From contig JASHUK010000008.1 of NCBI GenBank assembly GCA_030040055.1, forward strand, positions 1-9,418: a stretch of 9,418 nucleotides of DNA. The letters are read 5' to 3'. Every line of letters starts with the position of its first letter. The first letter of the stretch is position 1. The stretch is from Nitrososphaerales archaeon (GTDB lineage: Archaea; Thermoproteota; Nitrososphaeria; Nitrososphaerales; Gagatemarchaeaceae). The notes beneath the pieces were generated by a model. That model was given only the letters and a program-made list of their open reading frames with translations. It did no database searches and had not been told where the DNA came from. Below are positions 1 through 6,042 of this stretch, one piece after another. The position numbers and the translations under genes are program-made.

Positions 1-93
1 AACGAGGAGACCGAAAAGCAGGACGCCCTCGTCAAGCAGATGTTCGACGAGTTCGCGTCCTTGTCAGCGGCTCCGGAGGCCAGGGCGGCGTGA
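1..93 (+). CDS. atpA: A/V-type ATP synthase subunit A, C-terminal end (partial)
   Basis: The window opens inside a reading frame in frame 1 that gives 30 residues, NEETEKQDALVKQMFDEFAS and then an Ala-rich tail, before TGA at 91-93. The piece is too short to identify by itself. The call rests on position: in archaeal ATP synthase operons the catalytic A subunit directly precedes B, and the charged helical end is compatible with the C-terminal helical domain of A. Its stop overlaps the GTG start of atpB in a GTGA tetranucleotide, which points to translational coupling and similar production of the two subunits that form the A3B3 head. The 5' part lies outside the window. Confidence 0.7.
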   Translation, partial: NEETEKQDALVKQMFDEFASLSAAPEARAA

Positions 94-1499
94 GCAGGTC
101 GTCCTCCGGGCTGGAGTACAGCAAGGTAGCCGAGATCCGCGGCCCGCTCCTCGTGGTGGACGGGGTCGAGAAGGCGGCGTTCGACGAGCTAGTGGAGATA
201 GACGACGGCTCCGGGGCGAGGAGGCTGGCTAGGGTCCTCGAGACGGGTTTCGGGAAGGCCGTCGTGCAGGTGTTCGAAGGGACCTCGGGGCTCTCGGTGA
301 GCGGCACGAGGGCGAGGTTCCTAGGGAAGACGATGGAGCTCCCCGTCTCCGACCAGCTGCTGGGGAGGGTCTTCGACGGGCTTGGGAGACCACTGGACGG
401 TCTGCCCGAGCCGGTGGCGAAGAAGTTCCTCGACGTCAACGGGGCTCCCATCAACCCCGAGCGAAGAGACTACCCGACCGACCTGATTCAGACGGGGGTA
501 TCCGTCATAGACGGAATGCTGACTCTCGTCAGGGGGCAGAAGCTCCCGATCTTCTCCGGGGCCGGCATGCCGCACAACAACCTCGCCGCTCAGGTGGCCC
601 GGCAGGCCACCGTCGTCGGGGAAGGGGAGGAGTTCGCCGTGGTCTTCGCCGCCGTCGGCGTGTCCCACAGCGAGGCGACCTTCTTCCAGCGGACGCTGGC
701 GGAGTCCGGCGCCATCAGGCGCAGCATACTGTACCTGAACCTGGCGGACGACCCCGCAATCGAGAGGATCATAACCCCCAGGGTGGCCCTCACAGCCGCC
801 GAGTACCTCGCTTTCGAGCTGGGGATGCACGTCCTGGTCATAATCACGGACATCACCAACTACGCGGAGGCCCTCCGTGAGATCTCGGCGGCCAGAGAGG
901 AGGTTCCGGGGAGGAAGGGGTTCCCGGGCTACCTGTACACGGACCTTGCGACCCTCTACGAGCGGGCCGGGAGGATCAAGGGGCTCAAGGGCAGCATAAC
1001 GCAGATGCCAATACTCTCTATGCCGAGCGACGACGTGACCCATCCGATCCCCGACCTGACGGGGTACATAACGGAGGGGCAGATCTTCCTGGGGCGGGAG
1101 CTCTTCAGGAAGGGGATCTATCCCTCGGTCTACGTCCTGTCAAGCCTGAGCAGGCTGATGGGCCCCGCGCTGGGACACGTGATAAAGCAGGGGAAGGCCC
1201 GCGCCGACCACCAGCAGGTAGGCAGCCAGCTGTACAACGCCTACGCCCGGGCCATAGAGCTGAGGGCGCTGGCGGAGATCGTGGGCAAGTCCGGGCTGAC
1301 CGGGTCGGACCTGAAGTACCTCGACTTCGGGGACGCGTTCGAACAGAACTACCTGAACCAGGGCTACGACGAGAACCGGACCTTCGACGACACGCTCAGG
1401 ATAGCCTGGGAGAGCCTGTCGATCCTCCCGCAGACCGAGCTCACCAACATCAAGGAAGAGTTCATCCAGAAGTACTACGTTCAAGAGAAGTCGTCCTGA
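90..1499 (+). CDS. atpB: A/V-type ATP synthase subunit B (non-catalytic nucleotide-binding subunit)
   Basis: This encodes 469 residues, the usual length for the family. B alternates with catalytic A in the cytoplasmic A3B3 hexamer of the membrane ion-driven ATP synthase and forms part of each nucleotide site. Residues about 10-80 form the N-terminal beta-barrel, about 85-350 the RecA-like nucleotide domain and about 360-460 the C-terminal helical domain. The signature is the altered P-loop region SGAGMPHNNLAAQ at 156-168, which replaces the GxxxxGKT of subunit A and marks the B subunit. The segment SSLSRLMGPA (351-360) carries the conserved SLSR arginine (R355) near the A/B interface. The GTG start at 90 overlaps the stop of the A subunit and has GGAGG at 75-79 as a ribosome site. 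No disruption is visible. atpD follows after 3 bases. Confidence 0.97.
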   Translation: MSRSSSGLEYSKVAEIRGPLLVVDGVEKAAFDELVEIDDGSGARRLARVLETGFGKAVVQVFEGTSGLSVSGTRARFLGKTMELPVSDQLLGRVFDGLGRPLDGLPEPVAKKFLDVNGAPINPERRDYPTDLIQTGVSVIDGMLTLVRGQKLPIFSGAGMPHNNLAAQVARQATVVGEGEEFAVVFAAVGVSHSEATFFQRTLAESGAIRRSILYLNLADDPAIERIITPRVALTAAEYLAFELGMHVLVIITDITNYAEALREISAAREEVPGRKGFPGYLYTDLATLYERAGRIKGLKGSITQMPILSMPSDDVTHPIPDLTGYITEGQIFLGRELFRKGIYPSVYVLSSLSRLMGPALGHVIKQGKARADHQQVGSQLYNAYARAIELRALAEIVGKSGLTGSDLKYLDFGDAFEQNYLNQGYDENRTFDDTLRIAWESLSILPQTELTNIKEEFIQKYYVQEKSS

Positions 1500-1502
1500 G
1501 CC

Positions 1503-2144
1503 ATGTCCGTCGCATCGGGATCGAATGTACTTCCGACGAAGATTGAGCTGATAGGGACCAGGCGGCGGCTCGCCACCGCCAGGCGGGTCAAGAAGGTCCT
1601 CGACGACAAGAGGGACGTGCTCCTCAAGAGGCTTGACGAAATGATCCAGAACGCCAGCCAGGCGAGGGACGAGATATCCCAGCCGCTGTCGGACGCCTAT
1701 CTGGCCCTATACGACGCCTACCTCAAGCTGGGGCCTCTGAGGCTCGAGGGGATAGCCGCGAACACGCCTCCCATGATAGAGGCGGACGTGAGCGTCAGAA
1801 GGGTCGTGGACGTCGACGTGCCTACTCTCCAGCTGTCGGAGGGCGAAGAGGGCATGACCTACGGGTTCGCCGACACCAACGTGGCCGTCGACAGGGCTGC
1901 CCGCGAGATGAGGAAGGTCCTGCCGTCGATATTCAGGGCGGCGGAGTTCGAGAACGCCATCTTCAGGCTCGCGAAGGAGCTGGAGAGGACCCAGAGGCTG
2001 CTGAACGCGCTCGAGTACATGATAATACCGCGCTACGAGGGCTCCATCAGGTTCATCCAGCAGACCCTGGAGGAGAGGGAGAGGGAGGAGTTCAGCAGGC
2101 TGAAACACGTAAAGAAGGTGCTGGAGAGGAAGCAGGCGGCGTGA
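1503..2144 (+). CDS. atpD: A/V-type ATP synthase subunit D (central rotor shaft)
   Basis: This encodes 213 residues, typical for subunit D, the long antiparallel coiled coil that turns inside the A3B3 head and passes torque between the membrane ring and the nucleotide sites. The N-terminal helix shows the family pattern RRLATARRVKKVLDDKRDVL (21-40). The C-terminal helix shows RRL-like RLLNALEYMIIPRYEGSIRF (165-184) followed by EEREREEFSRLKHVKKV (190-206), both characteristic of D. The middle (about 90-135) is the less helical section between the two long helices. ATG at 1503 is 3 bases after the atpB stop. No strong Shine-Dalgarno is visible, so translation probably depends on ribosomes arriving from atpB. 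The stop TGA overlaps a GTG that starts the next small ORF. Confidence 0.96.
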   Translation: MSVASGSNVLPTKIELIGTRRRLATARRVKKVLDDKRDVLLKRLDEMIQNASQARDEISQPLSDAYLALYDAYLKLGPLRLEGIAANTPPMIEADVSVRRVVDVDVPTLQLSEGEEGMTYGFADTNVAVDRAAREMRKVLPSIFRAAEFENAIFRLAKELERTQRLLNALEYMIIPRYEGSIRFIQQTLEEREREEFSRLKHVKKVLERKQAA

Positions 2145-2278
2145 GCGAGAAGATCGTGGACGAGGAGTTCGAGGCGGCCGAGCAGAAGGTGGAGGCATCG
2201 CACCAGCAGGCGGTCGCCGAACTGAGGGAGAAGGTGCAGAGGGCGAAGTCGGCGGCCCTGAAGAAGCTCAGCCCTTAG
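2141..2278 (+). CDS. Small charged helical protein at the end of the ATP synthase operon (45 aa, unrecognised)
   Basis: A GTG at 2141 overlaps the atpD stop as GTGA, the same junction as between the A and B subunit genes, and opens a 45-codon frame to TAG at 2276-2278. GGAGAGGA at 2123-2130 can serve as ribosome site. The product begins MSEKIVDEEFEAAEQKVEAS and continues HQQAVAELREKVQRAKSAAL, ending KKLSP. It is almost entirely Glu, Lys, Ala, Gln and Val, so one long amphipathic helix or coiled coil is expected. There is no membrane segment or cysteine. The place after D is where some methanogen operons carry a small G gene, and the helix resembles the style of peripheral stalk subunits (E/H). 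A stalk or assembly factor is therefore a reasonable guess, not a demonstrated identity. It could also be a non-functional remnant. The final 11 bases overlap the convergent membrane-protein gene. Confidence 0.62.
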   Translation: MSEKIVDEEFEAAEQKVEASHQQAVAELREKVQRAKSAALKKLSP

Positions 2279-2522
2279 AGGCCGAGTCCCTCAAGACCAG
2301 CGTCCGGATCACTCTCATCAGTATGACGACGGCTACGAGGAACCCTACGGTCGAGAGCGCTATCGCCAGTATCGGCCCTGGTATGCCGGACGGCGTCCCG
2401 AGGTAGTATCCGAGGTAGACCCCCCCTACGACAAGGGGTCCAGCCACCAGGGCGGTCACGACGACCACGACCAGGACGAGGTTTGCCCCCTTCCCTTTCC
2501 CCAAACTGGGGGCTCGCGCCAC
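2268..2522 (-). CDS. Small membrane protein with two transmembrane helices (84 aa, unrecognised)
   Basis: I do not recognise a family. The product has a short basic N-terminus (GKGKG at 8-12), a first hydrophobic stretch at about 14-41, a short loop with TPSGIPGP (43-50), a second hydrophobic stretch at about 50-69, and a basic tail with R70, R73, R78 and K83. The charge pattern suggests both ends are cytoplasmic. There is no acidic residue inside either helix, so it is not the proteolipid ring subunit of the nearby ATP synthase. It begins 29 bases after the nrdJ stop and could be co-transcribed with it. The GTG start at 2522 has no clear ribosome site. A TTG at 2504 is an alternative, about 30 bases downstream of a GTTTAAC element (2531-2537) that could act as a TATA box for a leaderless message. 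Confidence 0.55.
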   Translation of the reverse strand: MARAPSLGKGKGANLVLVVVVVTALVAGPLVVGGVYLGYYLGTPSGIPGPILAIALSTVGFLVAVVILMRVIRTLVLRDSASKG

Positions 2523-2551
2523 CCGCCGCCGTTAAACCGTTTCGCGGAAGC

Positions 2552-5500
2552 CTACTCGCACTTGCTGTAGCCGCAGTTCCCGCAGCGGTAGCACCCGTTC
2601 TCGAAGATCAGGGCGTTCTCGTGGCAGTCGGGGCACATCCCTCCCGTGGGGGCCCTCCCGGCGCCCGAGCCCTTCTGCTCTCCCTGGTCCTTGACCACCT
2701 GGTTCAGGGTCAGCAGCTCCAGGGCCTTGGCTATGGCGTCCGGGATCGAGACGAGCTGTATGCCCTCGTCCCACGAGGTGTACTTCCCCTTTATCCCCTT
2801 CAGGGTGGATATGACGCTCCTTACGTCCCCTCCGTGCTGGAGGTAGAGGCTGATCAGCCTCCCGAGCGCCTCGGCGTCCGCCTTCTCGTCTCCGCCAGAC
2901 TTCCCGAGGGTGACGAAGACCTCCCTGAGCTCTCCGTCTATCAGGTTCCCGGTGAGGTATATCCCCCCTTGCGGGAGCCTGAGCTTCAGGGTCTTCCCCT
3001 CCATCACCTTCGGCCTCTCGAACGTCTTCTTGGCGACCTCGGCCTTCTTCGCCACCTTCTCGGTCTCGAGGATGCCTTCGCGGCTTCCTTCCCTGTACAC
3101 GGTTATCCCCTTGCACCCCATCCGCCACGCGAGGAAGTAGATCCTCTCGACCTCCTCCGGGGTGATGTCCTGAGGGAGGTTCACGGTGCTGGATATGGCC
3201 GTGTCTATGTGCTTCTGTATCGTCGCCTGCATCTTCACCCTCATCTCCGGCTTGATCTGGTGGGAGGTGACGAAGTAGCTGGGCAGCTTCTCCTCCTCCC
3301 GCTCTCCCGTCATGGCCATGTACTCCTTCACGAGCGGGTGGAAGACCTTGAACTCGCCTTCGCTCAGGGACTTGCTCCTCCTCGTGTAGAAGAGGGCGAA
3401 GACCGGCTCGATGCCGCTGGAGCACCCCGCCAGTATGGACCCTGACCCGACGGGCGGGATCGTCGTGACCGCCGCGTTCCTGATGCCCTGCGAGCGAATC
3501 TTCTCCTTGACCTTCCCGTCGAGCCTGGACACGAAGGGCTGGGCGAGGTGCTTCTCCGCATCGAAGGCCGGGAAGCTCCCCTTCTCCTTGCCCAGGTCGC
3601 TCGAGTAGTCGTAGATGACGTTCGTTATCCGCTCGAACAGGTGGTCGACGAACCCTATCGTCGAGTCCTCGTCATACTTCAGGCCCAGCTTGATCAGCAT
3701 GTCGCCGAGCCCGGTTATGCCCACGCCTATCCTCCTGCTCCACAGGGAAGCCTCCTTCTGCTGCGGGAGAGGGTGCCTCTCGGCGTTGTAGTCGAGGACG
3801 TTGTCCAGGAACCTGACCGCGTACTGGGCGGCCTTCGTCAGCGACTCCCAGTCGATGCTGGCCCTCTCCGTGAAGGGCTCCTGCACGAAGGAGCTCAGGT
3901 TCACCGACCCCAGGCAGCAGCAGCCGTAGCTCTCGAGGGTCTGCTCGGAGCACGGGTTGACCCCCTCCACCTCCATCTTGTTGTACTCCGTGGTCGACTC
4001 CCTCTTGATGGTGTCCCAGAATATCACCCCAGGCTCCGCCGACTCCCACGCTCCCCTGACCAGCGAGTTCCAGACGTCTCTGGCTCTGACCGTCCTGGTC
4101 ATCTCGACCTTCTCGTTCCTGAACCTGAGCTGGAAGTCGCCGTTCGCCTCGACCGCCTTCATGAAGTCGTCCGAGATCTTCACGGAGACGTTGGCGTAGT
4201 TGACCTTCTTCAGGTCCCGCTTCACGCCGATGAAGTCGAGGACGTCCGGGTGGTCGACCCTGATGGTGATCATCAGGGCGCCTCTCCTTCCGGCCTGCCC
4301 TATCGTCCCCGTCGTGGTGGAGAGCAGCTCCATGAAAGACACCGAGCCCGAGCTGTATATCGCCGAGTTGTTCACCGGCGCCCCCCTCGGCCTAAGGATT
4401 GAGATGTCCGTCCCGACCCCCCCTCCGAAGGAGTAGGTCCTCGCCGCCTCCTTGCACCACTCGAAGATCGACTCTATCGAGTCTTCCTTGATTTTGAAGA
4501 AGTAACAGTTGCCCGTGAGGATGCCGTTTCCGATTGTGAATGTGTGCGTGACTGGTTCGGTGCAACAGTAGACTTCTCTCTCTTCGCCCAGCGGGACCAC
4601 GTCCTTCACCTCGGTGTGGTTCCCAATCTTCTGGGTGACCCTCCTCTGGGCGAACTTCCTTCTGTGGTCTTCTCTCAGAAGGTCCCTCTCCAGCAGCGAG
4701 AACTTGGAGATGTTGACCCTGTACAGGGGCGCTTCCTCTCCTGTGTATGGGCTCTTCTCCCTCGACACGAAGATCCTGTTGGGGTACATTCCCACTCTGG
4801 CCATCTGCTCTCTGACCGTCCGCAGGTCGTCAAGGTCGGCTTGGTCGATGCCCACCTGCCCGTTCGACGTACAGTGGCCGTCTGTGGCTATGAGGCCGAG
4901 TATGAACCCGTACCAGTAGGATGCCGAGAGGCTGGTCGGAGGCAGCGACTTCAGGTCGTACTTGGACCTGATTCCGCCAACGAAGACGGCTCCCTTCCAC
5001 GCCGGGTTGCGGCCGGCGTACGGCACCACGTGACCGTGGTCGCGCAGGTGTTCCGCGAGAACGGTCTGCCCGCCAAACAGGTATACGGCATAGGTGGTGG
5101 CAGCGCTGTTGCGCTGTCCGTCTCCGTAAATAATCCCGTGAACTACGCCGTCCCTGAAGTCCTGGTTGGTCTCTGGCCTCTCTGGTAGGGAGATGAACAG
5201 CTTCTTGCCTTTGAGGTTGACGGTGGTCGTCTTGGAGGGACGTTGGCTTGTATGGTAGAATATCGGCCACTCGTGGTTGCCGGTAGCCACGAACTCGTCG
5301 CCGTTCCTCAGGACGACGCGATAGACTTCCTGCCTACCATATGACTTGAAGACGACCGGCTTCCATCCCTCTTTCGTGAGGACTTGGACTTCCTTGCCAA
5401 CCATGTCCCTTACCCTCGCCTTGGACACGCTCTCACTCACTGTCTCTACTTCTGAGACGAGGCTGTTGTTGTAGCCCAAAGTTTCCCTAGTGCCTCGGAC

Positions 5501-5971
5501 GGTCTCTTTCACCAAGACCTCGGTGTCTCCGTCGAGACAGTTTAGCAGCGTCGACTTCCTGGGTTGCCCGGCCCCGAAGAGTATCCGTCCTCCCGGGACG
5601 AACCGGTAGTCCTGCAGCAGCCAGTAGAACCTGGCGGCCCACTCCTTCCTTCTCTCTTCGTCTGGCTCTGGTGAAGCGAGCTCTCTTGCGACCCTCCTCC
5701 ACATGTCGTCAGGCAGCTTCTCCACCTGAAGCCCCTTCTGGTCTCTCAGCGCGTACTTCTCATAGAACACCCTCGCGCGCAGTTCATCTCCTCCGAACGC
5801 GGCCAGGGTCTCACTCGGAATCTTGACCTCTCCCTTCGACCCTCCGGCGTCCGGAGAGTCTCGTGGCTCTTCGACTATCGACGTCATAACCTTGGTCTCG
5901 ACCCCCTCTCGCTCGATATATATCTCGTCCTCGGCTAACCCGGCGTTCACAACCCTTCGGCGACGACGCAT
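2552..5971 (-). CDS. nrdJ: Adenosylcobalamin-dependent (class II) ribonucleotide reductase with intein
   Basis: The 1139-residue precursor contains a 344-residue intein (145-488), so the spliced enzyme has 795 residues. It reduces ribonucleotides to deoxyribonucleotides in the cytoplasm using B12 as the radical source, without oxygen. Visible landmarks: FVPGGRILFGAG (124-135); N144 joined to C489 after splicing, giving the NCY redox cysteine; the active-site NPCSE (672-676) with thiyl C674 and E676; GCCCLGSVNL (683-692), with C685 the probable second redox cysteine; TIPPVGSGSI (837-846), where many relatives have APTGT; STVNLPQDIT (928-937); GITVYREGSR (956-965); the NrdJ C-terminal domain with GKSGGDEKADAEALGRLISL (1023-1042); and a zinc-ribbon tail with C1113, C1116, C1130, C1133 and a final C1138. 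The N-terminal 50 residues are a charged, low-conservation tail and there is no ATP-cone. ATG at 5971 follows AAGGAG by 5 bases. A putative nucleotide-sensing regulator lies 71 bases upstream on the same strand. Confidence 0.96.
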   Translation of the reverse strand: MRRRRRVVNAGLAEDEIYIEREGVETKVMTSIVEEPRDSPDAGGSKGEVKIPSETLAAFGGDELRARVFYEKYALRDQKGLQVEKLPDDMWRRVARELASPEPDEERRKEWAARFYWLLQDYRFVPGGRILFGAGQPRKSTLLNCLDGDTEVLVKETVRGTRETLGYNNSLVSEVETVSESVSKARVRDMVGKEVQVLTKEGWKPVVFKSYGRQEVYRVVLRNGDEFVATGNHEWPIFYHTSQRPSKTTTVNLKGKKLFISLPERPETNQDFRDGVVHGIIYGDGQRNSAATTYAVYLFGGQTVLAEHLRDHGHVVPYAGRNPAWKGAVFVGGIRSKYDLKSLPPTSLSASYWYGFILGLIATDGHCTSNGQVGIDQADLDDLRTVREQMARVGMYPNRIFVSREKSPYTGEEAPLYRVNISKFSLLERDLLREDHRRKFAQRRVTQKIGNHTEVKDVVPLGEEREVYCCTEPVTHTFTIGNGILTGNCYFFKIKEDSIESIFEWCKEAARTYSFGGGVGTDISILRPRGAPVNNSAIYSSGSVSFMELLSTTTGTIGQAGRRGALMITIRVDHPDVLDFIGVKRDLKKVNYANVSVKISDDFMKAVEANGDFQLRFRNEKVEMTRTVRARDVWNSLVRGAWESAEPGVIFWDTIKRESTTEYNKMEVEGVNPCSEQTLESYGCCCLGSVNLSSFVQEPFTERASIDWESLTKAAQYAVRFLDNVLDYNAERHPLPQQKEASLWSRRIGVGITGLGDMLIKLGLKYDEDSTIGFVDHLFERITNVIYDYSSDLGKEKGSFPAFDAEKHLAQPFVSRLDGKVKEKIRSQGIRNAAVTTIPPVGSGSILAGCSSGIEPVFALFYTRRSKSLSEGEFKVFHPLVKEYMAMTGEREEEKLPSYFVTSHQIKPEMRVKMQATIQKHIDTAISSTVNLPQDITPEEVERIYFLAWRMGCKGITVYREGSREGILETEKVAKKAEVAKKTFERPKVMEGKTLKLRLPQGGIYLTGNLIDGELREVFVTLGKSGGDEKADAEALGRLISLYLQHGGDVRSVISTLKGIKGKYTSWDEGIQLVSIPDAIAKALELLTLNQVVKDQGEQKGSGAGRAPTGGMCPDCHENALIFENGCYRCGNCGYSKCE
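4508..5539 (-). mobile_element. Intein with LAGLIDADG (DOD) homing endonuclease inside nrdJ
   Basis: Residues 145-488 of the precursor form an in-frame protein-splicing element of 344 residues. Block A starts at nucleophile C145 (CLDGDTEVLV). Block B is TGNH at 230-233. The endonuclease motifs are HGIIYGDG (278-285, acidic D284) and LGLIATDG (358-365, acidic D364), the latter preceded by a block D-like stretch LKSLPP. Block F is VYCCTEPVTHTF (467-478). The terminus is LTGN (485-488), followed by the +1 nucleophile C489. The penultimate residue is Gly where many inteins have His; other inteins ending in GN/C are known, so splicing is still expected. Both catalytic acids and all splicing nucleophiles are present, so the element looks active. 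It interrupts the host between N144 and C489, directly before the redox cysteine, a conserved site that homing elements favour. Stretches I sampled are somewhat less GC-rich than the flanks. Confidence 0.95.
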
Positions 5972-5976
5972 GCTTT

Positions 5977-5982
5977 CTCCTT
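5977..5982 (-). promoter_or_regulatory. Shine-Dalgarno site of nrdJ
   Basis: On the minus strand this reads AAGGAG with 5 bases before the ATG at 5971. It supports that ATG as the start of nrdJ and shows that the message carries a leader, unlike the gene upstream, where the TATA box is too close to leave room for one. Confidence 0.7.
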
Positions 5983-6023
5983 CGCATGAAACGAAAGTCG
6001 CGGTGAACTCTTTTTGACAGGAA

Positions 6024-6030
6024 CTTTATC
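6024..6030 (-). promoter_or_regulatory. Candidate TATA box for nrdJ
   Basis: The 71-base gap between the regulator stop and nrdJ contains GATAAAG on the minus strand, followed by an AT-rich CAAAAAGAGTT stretch. A start site about 26 bases downstream, near 6000, would give a leader of about 30 bases that includes the AAGGAG site. nrdJ could therefore be transcribed on its own as well as by read-through. The match to an archaeal TATA box is moderate, and no clear terminator (T-run on the minus strand) separates the two genes. Confidence 0.35.
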
Positions 6031-6042
6031 GGCCTTGCCCGG

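Noticed and set aside
321..1043. Minus-strand frame opposite atpB
   Set aside because: It is antisense to a well-conserved ATP synthase subunit and shows only low-complexity composition from GC-rich codons.
2268..2522. Two-helix protein as the proteolipid (K/c) subunit of the ATP synthase
   Set aside because: It lies on the opposite strand to the operon, has no Glu or Gln in the second helix for ion binding, and lacks the Gly-rich helix packing pattern of that subunit.
2483..4402. Long plus-strand open frames opposite nrdJ (2483-3445 and 3548-4402)
   Set aside because: They are antisense to a confidently identified reductase, lack recognisable motifs, and are rich in Leu, Val, Arg and Pro as expected when the complement of GC-rich coding DNA happens to lack stops.
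6011..6015. TTTTT run as an archaeal terminator
   Set aside because: The T-run is on the plus strand, and no plus-strand gene ends nearby; on the minus strand, in the direction of nrdJ, it is an A-run.
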